NCBI RefSeq assembly: GCF_003627075.1
Contig: NZ_CP032630.1
Span: 2,604,001 to 2,668,000, forward strand
Direction of reading: 5' to 3'
Origin: Protaetiibacter intestinalis
GTDB lineage: Bacteria; Actinomycetota; Actinomycetes; Actinomycetales; Microbacteriaceae
Length of the DNA: 64,000 bases
Positions 23,414 through 32,762 of this stretch are shown one piece after another (position 1 is the first letter of the stretch; each line of letters begins with the position of its first letter). The position numbers and the translations under genes were made by a program. A model generated the notes under the pieces. That model was not told where the DNA came from. It saw nothing but the letters and a program-made list of their open reading frames with translations, and made no database searches.

Positions 23414-24229
23414 TCAGTCCTCGTAGGAGTGCTCCGGGCCGGGGTAGGCGCCGGAGGCGACATCGGCGGTCCAGGTGCGCGCGGCGTCCGTGAGCACCCC
23501 CGTCAGGTCGGCGTACTGCCGCACGAACTTCGGGATCCGACCGGAGGTCAGGCCCGCCCAGTCGGTCCAGACGAGGAGCTGTCCGTCCGTGTGGGGGCCG
23601 GCTCCGACGGAGATCGTCGGGATCGTGAGCTCCTCGGTCACCCGGCGCGCCGCCTCCGCGGGCACCATCTCGAGCACCACCGCGAACGCGCCCGCCTCCT
23701 CGACGGCGTGGGCGTCGGCGAGCAGCTGCTCGACGCGCTCCCCGCGGCCCTGGATGACGTGGCCGCCGAGCTGGTGCTCGCTCTGGGGGGTGAAGCCGAT
23801 GTGCGCCATCACCGGGATGCCGGCCGACACGATGCGGCGGATCTGCTCTGCCGAGCGCACGCCGCCCTCGAGCTTGACGGCGTGGGCGCCGGTCTCCTTC
23901 ATGAAGCGGAAGGCGGTGTGCAGAGCCTCGTCGGGCCCGGTCTCGTAGGAGCCGAAGGGCATGTCGGCGACGACGAACGCGCGCTTCACGGCGCCCGCGA
24001 CGGCGCGCGTGAGCGGGATGAGCTGGTCGACCGTGACGGGGAGCGTCGTGTCGTAGCCGAAGACGTTGTTGCCCGCCGAGTCGCCCACGAGCAGGAAGTC
24101 GATGCCCGCCTTGTCGAAGATGGCGGCGGTGAGCTGGTCGTAGCTCGTGAGCCCGGTGATCTTGATGCCGTTCGCCTTGGCGTTCTGGAAATGCCGGGTG
24201 CGGACCTTCTTGACGACCTCGTCTGCCAT
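23414..24229 (-). CDS. panB: 3-methyl-2-oxobutanoate hydroxymethyltransferase (PanB)
   Basis: A 271-residue enzyme making ketopantoate from ketoisovalerate and 5,10-methylene-tetrahydrofolate, the first committed step to pantothenate and CoA. Landmarks are the metal-binding [20 protein letters not shown] region (residues 46-65), DMPFGSYE near 89, KLEGG near 119, [11 protein letters not shown] near 140 and the catalytic Glu in VLEMVPAE near 185. A TAGACT -10 lies six bases before the ATG; its TAG is also the stop codon of the upstream gene. The rest of the pantothenate pathway is not in the window. Confidence 0.96.
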   Translation of the reverse strand: MADEVVKKVRTRHFQNAKANGIKITGLTSYDQLTAAIFDKAGIDFLLVGDSAGNNVFGYDTTLPVTVDQLIPLTRAVAGAVKRAFVVADMPFGSYETGPDEALHTAFRFMKETGAHAVKLEGGVRSAEQIRRIVSAGIPVMAHIGFTPQSEHQLGGHVIQGRGERVEQLLADAHAVEEAGAFAVVLEMVPAEAARRVTEELTIPTISVGAGPHTDGQLLVWTDWAGLTSGRIPKFVRQYADLTGVLTDAARTWTADVASGAYPGPEHSYED

Positions 24230-24235
24230 TTCGCC

Positions 24236-24241
24236 AGTCTA
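24236..24241 (-). promoter_or_regulatory. -10 element, leaderless panB mRNA
   Basis: TAGACT on the minus strand, six bases before the panB ATG. Its first three bases are the TAG stop of the YhhN-family gene. Confidence 0.5.
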
Positions 24242-24918
24242 GGCCGCGGCCTCCGCGTCGCGCCGCGCCGCCGGGGTGCGCGGGGTCGCGAGCCGGAGCG
24301 CACCGAGCACGATGCAGAGCTGGGCTGCGAGGTAGAGGCCCATGATGAGGGTGTCCTCGGGCGGGGTCTGGAACAGCGGGGTGAAGAGGCGGAAGGCGAG
24401 CAGCGAGTCGCTCGCGACGAAGAGGGTGCCGCCGAGCATCGTGAAGAGGTTGCCGCGCGTCGAGAGCGCCGCCATGAGGGCGAGCGCCGCGCCGTAGGCG
24501 GCCACGATGCCCGTGAGCTCGCCGAGCGACGGCACGAGGGCGACGAGCAGCCCCGCGTACCAGGCGAGGAGCCCGAGCGACCACCAGCTCGGCCGTCGCC
24601 GGAATCCGACGAGGAAGAGCGCCATGTAGGCCACGTGCGCCGCCAGGAAGAAGCTCAGCCCGACCACGAAGTCGGTGAGCGTGATGTCGCCGATCCACGA
24701 CAGCACGAGGCCCGCGAGCAGGGTCAGCAGCACGGGGAGCGGCAACCACAGCCGCCCGATGAGCAGCACGATCCCCACCCCGAGGATCAGGGCGGGGACC
24801 GTGAGGCCCTTGGTGGCACGATCCAGTTCGACGAGTCCCGCGAGCTTGACCGCGAGGTGGAAGGCCGACACCGCCAGGAACGGTGCGAACGCACCGAGCA
24901 CCAGCGGGACCCGTCGCA

Positions 24919-24919
<1 letters not shown>
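24239..24919 (-). CDS. YhhN/TMEM86-family membrane protein (lysoplasmalogenase family)
   Basis: A 226-residue protein with seven to eight transmembrane helices. The paired acidic motifs typical of the family are present as SWIGDITL near residue 85 and FVASDSLLAFRLF near residue 173. Characterised relatives hydrolyse the vinyl-ether bond of lysoplasmalogens. The ATG (24917-24919) overlaps the gdhA stop in a TGATG arrangement, implying translational coupling. Whether this organism has plasmalogens, and hence the true substrate, cannot be read here. Confidence 0.8.
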
Positions 24920-26310
<1,391 letters not shown>

Positions 26311-28044
26311 TCAGGCCCCGGGGCGGTACGTGATGGGAAGCCGGCGGTCGCGGCCGAACGCCATGCCCGAGATCTTCGGCCCGATGGCACCCTGCCGGCG
26401 CTTCCACTCTGAACGGTCGACGAGACGGGTGACGAAGTCGACCGTCTCCGCATCGTAGCCGAGGGCGACGATGTCGGTGCGGCCGAGGCGCCGTGTCACG
26501 TAGGCCTCCAGGATCGCGTCGAGCAGCGGATACGGGGGCAGCGAATCCTGGTCGGTCTGGTCGGGACGCAGCTCCGCGCTCGGCGGCTTCGAGATGGAGT
26601 TCTCCGGGATGGGGGGCGTCTCGCCGCGGGCGGCGGCGTGCGCGTTGCGCCAGCGCGCGAGCTCCCAGACGAGCGTCTTCGGCACGTCCTTGAGGGGGGC
26701 GAACCCGCCCGCCGAGTCGCCGTAGATGGTCGAGTAGCCGACCGCGAGCTCCGTCTTGTTGCCGGTCGTGAGCACGAGATGGCCGTCCATGTTCGACTTC
26801 GCCATGAGGATGATGCCGCGGATGCGCGCCTGCAGGTTCTCGGCGGCGACCCCGGTGAGGGCGAGCTGCTCCTCGACGGGGTGCACGAGCTCGGCGATCG
26901 GCTCCACCGAGTAGTGCAGGCCGATCCGCTCGGCGAGGTCGTCGGCATCCGAGCGCGAACCCTCGGAGCTGTAGCGGCTCGGCATGCTCACGCCGTGCAC
27001 ACGGTCGGCCCCGAGCGCGTCGGCCGCGAGCGCCGCGCAGACGGCCGAATCGATGCCGCCGGAGAGGCCGAGCACGACGCTCGGGAAGCGGTTCTTCTCG
27101 ACGTAGTCGCGCAGTCCCAGCACGAGCGCGTTCCAGAGCTGCTCGCGGTCGTCGGGGAGCTCGGCGATGTCGGGGGAGAGCTCGGGGGAGAGCTCGGGTG
27201 CCTCGGCGTCGATCACCACGCGCCGAACGTTCTCGAGCTCGGGGACCTCGCCCGCGGCATCCGGCTCCACGTCGACGACGAGCAGGTGCTCGCGGAACTG
27301 CGGGGCGCGCGCCAGGATGCGGCCCGTCTCGTCGACGACGACCGAGTCGCCGTCGAAGACGAGGTCGTCCTGGCCGCCGACGATGTTGACGTAGGCGACG
27401 ATCGTGCGCGTCTCGGTCGCCCGGCGCGTGACGAGCGGCAGGCGCACCTCGTCCTTGTCGCGCTCGAACGGCGAGGCGTTCACGACGAGCAGCAGCCCGG
27501 CATCCGCGTCGAGCACCCGGCCGACGGGCCCGCCGTCGCGCCAGAGGTCCTCGCAGATGATGAGGGCCACGTCGACGCCGCGGATGCGCAGCACGAGCAG
27601 CTCGTCGCCCGGGATGAAGACGCGGTACTCGTCGAAGACCGAGTAGTTCGGCAGGTGGTGCTTCGCGTAGCGGGCGACGACCCGGCCGCGGTGCAGCACC
27701 GAGGCGCAGTTCTGGGCGATCGCGGTGGGCGCGTTGCTCGTGCCGAGCAGCCGCGGTGCGAACGGCCCCTCGGGGTGGCCGACCACGACGATGAGCTCGC
27801 CGAACCCCTCCTCGTCGAGGCGGCGGGCGAGTGCCGGGACCGCCTCGGATGCGGCCCGCAGGAAGCCCGGCTGCGCCGCGAGATCCTCGATGGGATAGCC
27901 CGTGAGGGCCATCTCGCCGGTCGCGAGCAGTTCGGCTCCGGCCTCGGATGCGGCGCGCGCGGACGCCACGATGAGGTCGGCGTTCCCCGCGAGGTCGCCG
28001 ACCAGCGGGTTGGACTGCGCAAGTGCCAATCGCAGGCGGGGCAT
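26311..28044 (-). CDS. nadE: Glutamine-dependent NAD+ synthetase
   Basis: A 577-residue two-domain enzyme. The N-terminal nitrilase-type glutaminase (about residues 1-270) has the triad Glu44 (TGEMALTGYP), Lys128 (YAKHHLPNYSVFDE) and Cys164 (IICEDLW). The C-terminal synthetase carries the ATP pyrophosphatase loop LGLSGGIDS at 327-335 and the TTGNKTELAVGYSTIYGD region. It converts deamido-NAD to NAD using ammonia from glutamine. The size is the shorter glutamine-dependent form rather than the ~680-residue mycobacterial type. A TAGGCT -10 is six bases before the ATG, so the mRNA is probably leaderless. Confidence 0.96.
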   Translation of the reverse strand: MPRLRLALAQSNPLVGDLAGNADLIVASARAASEAGAELLATGEMALTGYPIEDLAAQPGFLRAASEAVPALARRLDEEGFGELIVVVGHPEGPFAPRLLGTSNAPTAIAQNCASVLHRGRVVARYAKHHLPNYSVFDEYRVFIPGDELLVLRIRGVDVALIICEDLWRDGGPVGRVLDADAGLLLVVNASPFERDKDEVRLPLVTRRATETRTIVAYVNIVGGQDDLVFDGDSVVVDETGRILARAPQFREHLLVVDVEPDAAGEVPELENVRRVVIDAEAPELSPELSPDIAELPDDREQLWNALVLGLRDYVEKNRFPSVVLGLSGGIDSAVCAALAADALGADRVHGVSMPSRYSSEGSRSDADDLAERIGLHYSVEPIAELVHPVEEQLALTGVAAENLQARIRGIILMAKSNMDGHLVLTTGNKTELAVGYSTIYGDSAGGFAPLKDVPKTLVWELARWRNAHAAARGETPPIPENSISKPPSAELRPDQTDQDSLPPYPLLDAILEAYVTRRLGRTDIVALGYDAETVDFVTRLVDRSEWKRRQGAIGPKISGMAFGRDRRLPITYRPGA

Positions 28045-28049
28045 GGCGA

Positions 28050-28056
28050 TAGCCTA
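28050..28056. promoter_or_regulatory. Overlapping divergent -10 elements of nadE and glnA2
   Basis: The heptamer TAGCCTA reads TAGCCT on the plus strand (28050-28055, serving glnA2 with a ~30-nt leader) and TAGGCT on the minus strand (28056-28051, six bases before the nadE ATG). The two promoters cannot be occupied at the same time. Confidence 0.5.
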
Positions 28057-28091
28057 GGACGAGCACGCGACGCGGCGAGAAGGAGACCCGA

Positions 28092-29429
28092 GTGGACAAG
28101 CAGCGAGACTTCGTTCTGCGCACGATCGAGGAGCGCGGGGTGAAGTTCATCCGCCTGTGGTTCACCGATGTCGTCGGCACGCTCAAGTCGGTCGCACTCG
28201 CCCCCGCCGAGGTCGAGGGGGCCTTCTCCGAGGGCGTCGGGATCGACGGTTCCGCGATCGAGGGCCTCACCCGCGCGTTCGAGGCCGACGTGCTCGCCCA
28301 CCCCGACCCCGCGACCTTCCAGATCCTGCCGTGGCGCGGCGAGGTCGACCCGACCGCGCGCATGTTCTGCGACATCACGACCCCCGACGGGCAGCCCGCC
28401 GTCGCCGACCCGCGCAACGTGCTCAAACGCGCGCTCGCGAAGGCGGCCGACCGCGGCTTCACCTTCTACACGCATCCGGAGATCGAGTTCTACCTGCTGA
28501 AGTCCAGCAAGCTCAAGAACGGCAGGCCGGTGCCCGTCGACTCGGCCGGCTACTTCGACAACGTGCCGGGCGGCACCGCCCACGACTTCCGCCGCCGGAG
28601 CGTGCGGATGCTGGAGGATCTCGGCATCTCGGTCGAGTTCAGCCACCACGAGGCGGGCCCCGGTCAGAACGAGATCGATCTGCGCTACGCGGACGCGCTC
28701 GCGACCGCCGACAACATCATGACCTTCCGCACCGTGATCAAGGAGGTGGCGATCGAGCAGGGCGTCTACGCGACGTTCATGCCGAAGCCGTTCTCGGAGC
28801 ATCCCGGTTCCGGCATGCACACGCACGTCTCTCTGTTCGAGGGCGACACGAACGCCTTCTTCGACGCGGGCGGGCAGTACCAGCTCTCGCAGATCGGCCG
28901 TCAGTTCGTCGCGGGCGTGCTGCGCCACGCGCCGGAGATCACGGCCGTCACCAACCAGTTCGTGAACTCCTACAAGCGCCTGTGGGGCGGCGACGAGGCG
29001 CCCAGCTACGTGACCTGGGGGCACAACAACCGCTCCGCGCTCGTGCGCGTGCCGCTCTACAAGCCCGGCAAGGGGCAGAGCGCCCGCATCGAGTACCGCG
29101 GCATCGACTCGGCCGCCAACCCCTACCTCGCCTACGCTCTGCTGCTCGCGGCGGGCCTCAAGGGCATCGAGGAGGGCTACGAACTGCCCCCGGAGGCCGA
29201 CGCCGACGTCTTCGACATGACGAGCGCCGAACGCCGCGCGCTCGGCTACGAGGCGCTGCCCTCGAGCCTCGACCGCGCGCTGCTCATCATGGAGGAGTCG
29301 GAGCTCGTCGCCGAGACCCTCGGCGAGCAGGTGTTCAACTACGTGCTGCTCAACAAGCGTCGCGAGTGGTCGGGCTACCGCGCGCAGGTGACGCCGTTCG
29401 AGCTGGAAGCGAACCTGGAGGCGCTCTGA
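28092..29429 (+). CDS. glnA2: Glutamine synthetase, type I (GlnA2-like, not adenylylated)
   Basis: A 445-residue class I glutamine synthetase with the GlnA2 pattern. Catalytic-core segments include the GSAIEGLTR loop near 53, the PEIEFYLL metal site near 130, the GQNEIDLRY segment near 196, HPGSGMHTHVS near 238 and the NRSALVRVP/RIEYRGID region near 320-345. The C-terminal adenylylation motif LYxLP seen in glnA1 of this window is absent. The GTG at 28092 has GAGAAGGAG upstream. It overlaps the glnE start, the standard actinobacterial arrangement. Its precise role (nitrogen assimilation versus polyamine-related activity known for some GlnA paralogues) is open. Confidence 0.92.
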   Translation: MDKQRDFVLRTIEERGVKFIRLWFTDVVGTLKSVALAPAEVEGAFSEGVGIDGSAIEGLTRAFEADVLAHPDPATFQILPWRGEVDPTARMFCDITTPDGQPAVADPRNVLKRALAKAADRGFTFYTHPEIEFYLLKSSKLKNGRPVPVDSAGYFDNVPGGTAHDFRRRSVRMLEDLGISVEFSHHEAGPGQNEIDLRYADALATADNIMTFRTVIKEVAIEQGVYATFMPKPFSEHPGSGMHTHVSLFEGDTNAFFDAGGQYQLSQIGRQFVAGVLRHAPEITAVTNQFVNSYKRLWGGDEAPSYVTWGHNNRSALVRVPLYKPGKGQSARIEYRGIDSAANPYLAYALLLAAGLKGIEEGYELPPEADADVFDMTSAERRALGYEALPSSLDRALLIMEESELVAETLGEQVFNYVLLNKRREWSGYRAQVTPFELEANLEAL

Positions 29430-32341
29430 GCAGGAGCGCGGTCACCCTCACCGAGCTCGCCCGGCTGGGTTTCAGCGACCTGGGGGGCGCCGCCGCCGCG
29501 CTTCCGGGGGTGCCCGACGCGGTCGTGCCGCTCTTCTCGGGCGTCGCCGACCCCGATCAGGCGCTGAGGCTGCTGCTGGGGCTCGTCGAGAGGGCGCCCG
29601 AGGCGTCGGGTGCACTGCTCGCCGACGAGGATGCCGCCCGCCGACTGCTGGAGGTGCTCGGCGCGTCGGAGGGCCTCGCGACCTTCCTGCAGCGGCATCC
29701 GGCCGAGCTCGCCGTGCTCGCGGAGCCGATGGCCGAGCCCCCCGGCCCGGAGCGCTATCGCGCGATGCTCGCCGAGTCGGTGGCACGGCTCTCGGGGGAG
29801 GATGCCCGCAACGCCCTGCGCATCGCCTACCGTCGCGAGCTCACGCGGCTCGCGGCGTGGGACCTCGGTCAGGAGGCTCCCGTCGACGTCGTGCCGCGCG
29901 TCGCGGCGGCCCTCGCCGACCTCGCCGGTGCGGCGCTCGACGCCGCCCTGCTCGTCGCCCGCGCGCAGTCGCGCTTCCCGGCCGAGGAGGTCGCGGCGAC
30001 GCGGCTCGCCATCGTCGGCATGGGCAAGGCGGGCGCGCGGGAGCTCAACTACGTGAGCGACGTCGACGTCATCTTCGTGGCCGCGGGTGACGGCATCCCC
30101 GACGCGCGCGCCATCGAGATCGCGACGCGGCTGGCCGTCGACACGATGCACGCCATCCACGAGCTCGCCGTGGAGCCGCCGCTCTGGGAGGTGGACGCCA
30201 ACCTGCGGCCGGAGGGCAAGGACGGCGCGCTCGTGCGCACACTCGACTCGCACCTGGCGTACTACGACCGCTGGGCGAAGAGCTGGGAGTTCCAGGCGCT
30301 CCTGAAGGCGCGTCCGCTCGCGGGCGACCGGGAGCTCGGCGAGCGTTTCGTCGCGGGCGTGGCGCCGAAGGTGTGGACGGCGTCCTCGCGCGAGGGCTTC
30401 GTCGAGTCGGTGCAGAAGATGCGCGAGCGGGTCATGGCGCACATCCCGCGCGACGAGGTCGACGTGCAGCTGAAGCTCGGCCCGGGGGGCCTGCGCGACG
30501 TCGAGTTCACCATCCAGCTGCTGCAGCTCGTGCACGGCCACTCCGACCCCGAGATCCGCCAGCGCGGCACGCTCGAGGCGCTCGTCGCCCTCGCCGACCG
30601 CGGCTACATCGGCCGCGTCGAGGCCGCCGGGTTCGCCCGCGACTACCGGCTGCTGCGGCTGCTCGAGCACCGCCTCCAGCTCACCCGGCTGCGCCGCACC
30701 CACCTCATGCCCCGCGGCGAGCAGGAGCTGCGTGCGCTCGCGCGCGGATCGCGGCTCGCCACGACCGCGGACGGCCTCGTCGAGCAGTGGCGCCAGGTGC
30801 AGCAGGAGGTGCGCAGCCTCCACGAGAAGCTCTTCTACCGGCCACTGCTGTCGGCGGTCGCGGGTCTGCCGGAGGACGGCTACGCGCTCACGAGCGAGCA
30901 GGCGGAGGCCCGCCTCGCGGCGATCGGCTTCCAGGATCCGCGCGGGGCGCTGCACCACATCGCGGCGCTCACGGGCGGCGTCTCGCGCCGTGCCGCGATC
31001 CAACGCGCCCTGCTGCCGGTCATGCTGCAGTGGTTCGCCGAGGGCGCCGACCCCGACTACGGCCTGCTCGCGTTCCGACGCCTCTCCGACGACCTGGGGG
31101 AGGCCTACTGGTTCCTCCGGATGCTGCGCGACTCCTCCGGCGCGGCCTACCGGCTCAGCCACGTGCTCGCGGGCTCGCGGTTCGTGGGCGTGCTGTTCGA
31201 GCGCTTCCCGGAGGCGGCGGCCTGGCTCGAGAACGACGGCGAGCTGCGGCCCCGTGGCCTCGAGGAGCTGCTCGAGGAGACGGAGGCGACGATCGCGCGG
31301 CACGCGGGCGACGTCGACGCCGCGGCGAAGGCGCTCCGCACCGCCCGCCGACGGGAGGTGCTGCGGCTCGCCCTCGCGGCGATCGTGGGCCTCGTGAGCA
31401 TCGAGGAGCTCGGGCCCGCCCTCGCCGACGTGACCACGGCGATCCTCACGGGCGCGCTGCGCCTGGCCCACCGCTGGGGTGACGAGGTCGAGTTCGGCAT
31501 CATCGCGATGGGCCGCTACGGCGGCGCGGAGCTGGGTTTCGGCAGCGACGCCGACATCATGTACGTCTACCGCCCGGCCGGCTGTGAGCCCGAGGTCGCC
31601 CAGAAGCGCGCCGAGCAGATCGTCCACGAGATCAAGCAGCTCACCGAGGATCTGCGCCTGCCGCTCGACCTGGATCTCGGGCTGCGCCCCGAGGGCAAGA
31701 ACGGCGCGATCGTGCGCTCCCTCGACTCCTACCGCGCCTACTACGACCGCTGGTCGCTCACCTGGGAGGCGCAGGCGCTGCTGCGCGGGCGCGGCGTGGT
31801 CGGCGATGCCGAGCTGCTCGCCGAGTTCGAGCGGATGGCGGACGAGGTGCGCTATCCGGCCGAGATCGGCGCCGACGCCGTGCGCGAGGTCAAGCGCATC
31901 AAGGCGCGCGTCGAGTCGGAGCGCCTGCCGCAGGGCGCCGACCCCTCCCGTCACCTGAAGCTCGGCCGGGGCTCGCTCTCGGATGTCGAGTGGTTCGTGC
32001 AGCTGCTGCAGCTCGAGCACGCCCACGAGGTGCCGGGGCTGCGCACCACCTCGACCCTGCGCGCCCTCGCCGCGGCCGTCGACGCCGAGCTCGTGCCCGC
32101 GGCCGATGCCGAGCGTCTGCGCGCGGCCTGGATCATCGCCTCCCGGGCACGCTCCGCGATGACCCTCTGGACCGCGAAGACGGCCGACGTGCTGCCCACC
32201 GAGCGACGCGCGCTGGAGGGCGTCGCGCGGCTCATGGAGTACCCGCCGCACTCGGCGACCCGGCTCGAGGAGGACTACCTGCGCACGACCCGCATCGCGC
32301 GCCAGGTGTTCGAACGGCGCTTCTACGGCGCACGCGTCTGA
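29426..32341 (+). CDS. glnE: Bifunctional glutamine synthetase adenylyltransferase/deadenylase (GlnE)
   Basis: A protein of about 971 residues with two nucleotidyltransferase halves. Each has the GSxxD-type catalytic loop: ELNYVSDVDVIFV near residue 210 and ELGFGSDADIMYV near residue 705. Each is followed by LRPEGKxGALVRxLDS-type segments and GxLxDVEFxxQLLQL helical domains. It adds and removes AMP on GlnA1. Conserved sequence starts at VTLTELARLGF, yet no ATG, GTG or TTG lies close by. The best start is CTG 29426, which overlaps the glnA2 stop (CTGA) and has TGGAGG at 29416-29421. GTG 29366, inside glnA2, is the alternative and would add 20 residues. Confidence 0.93.
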   Translation: MSRSAVTLTELARLGFSDLGGAAAALPGVPDAVVPLFSGVADPDQALRLLLGLVERAPEASGALLADEDAARRLLEVLGASEGLATFLQRHPAELAVLAEPMAEPPGPERYRAMLAESVARLSGEDARNALRIAYRRELTRLAAWDLGQEAPVDVVPRVAAALADLAGAALDAALLVARAQSRFPAEEVAATRLAIVGMGKAGARELNYVSDVDVIFVAAGDGIPDARAIEIATRLAVDTMHAIHELAVEPPLWEVDANLRPEGKDGALVRTLDSHLAYYDRWAKSWEFQALLKARPLAGDRELGERFVAGVAPKVWTASSREGFVESVQKMRERVMAHIPRDEVDVQLKLGPGGLRDVEFTIQLLQLVHGHSDPEIRQRGTLEALVALADRGYIGRVEAAGFARDYRLLRLLEHRLQLTRLRRTHLMPRGEQELRALARGSRLATTADGLVEQWRQVQQEVRSLHEKLFYRPLLSAVAGLPEDGYALTSEQAEARLAAIGFQDPRGALHHIAALTGGVSRRAAIQRALLPVMLQWFAEGADPDYGLLAFRRLSDDLGEAYWFLRMLRDSSGAAYRLSHVLAGSRFVGVLFERFPEAAAWLENDGELRPRGLEELLEETEATIARHAGDVDAAAKALRTARRREVLRLALAAIVGLVSIEELGPALADVTTAILTGALRLAHRWGDEVEFGIIAMGRYGGAELGFGSDADIMYVYRPAGCEPEVAQKRAEQIVHEIKQLTEDLRLPLDLDLGLRPEGKNGAIVRSLDSYRAYYDRWSLTWEAQALLRGRGVVGDAELLAEFERMADEVRYPAEIGADAVREVKRIKARVESERLPQGADPSRHLKLGRGSLSDVEWFVQLLQLEHAHEVPGLRTTSTLRALAAAVDAELVPAADAERLRAAWIIASRARSAMTLWTAKTADVLPTERRALEGVARLMEYPPHSATRLEEDYLRTTRIARQVFERRFYGARV

Positions 32342-32762
32342 CCGCGACACGCCGAAGCCCCGCACGTCGCAGATGAGAGTTTCCGCGGATTTCGCGGCTC
32401 GCGATTCTGTACCCCGTTCGAGGGGGAGGCGACTCGCGGGGTGACGTGCGCCGGGTGAGCGGGCGACCCTCGAGGCGGCGCACGAGTCGACCCCTGATGC
32501 GTCGGGTGATCGGGCGTTTTCCCGAACGCCGAGTCATCCGGAGGGGTGGCTCGCGGCACCCCTGGGCGGGTGTCGGCCAAAGCGCGGACACGGTGAAGTA
32601 AGGGACGCTCGTGTATGAGAGGTGCACCCCGCGGCGGCGGTGGGGGCCTCTTGCGAGCCTCGATGCACCGTTTCAGAATCGTGGAAACGAACGGTCAGGA
32701 CCAGGTCCCCAACGTCGCGGATGTTCCGGCAATCCATGCGGACACGTGAAAGAGGGGGTCTC
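32342..32762 (+). other. 421-bp intergenic leader region before the exopolysaccharide cluster
   Basis: No gene is supported here. It holds several inverted repeats: AGGGGTG/CACCCCT at 32542-32563, GGCGTT/AACGCC at 32513-32530 and CGTTTC-N9-GAAACG at 32669-32689. The first two could terminate glnE transcripts; the last, about 75 bp before the glycosyltransferase start, is a candidate operator. The glycosyltransferase Shine-Dalgarno AAGAGGGGG lies just before 32763. No convincing -35/-10 pair was found. Confidence 0.4.

Noticed and set aside
29375..32365. 996-codon minus-strand ORF opposite glnE
   Set aside because: glnE is complete with both nucleotidyltransferase loops; the antisense frame has no domain.
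32616..32762. N-terminal extension of the glycosyltransferase from 32622
   Set aside because: The extra 47 codons have no hydrophobic or conserved features, and the ATG at 32763 has a strong Shine-Dalgarno.
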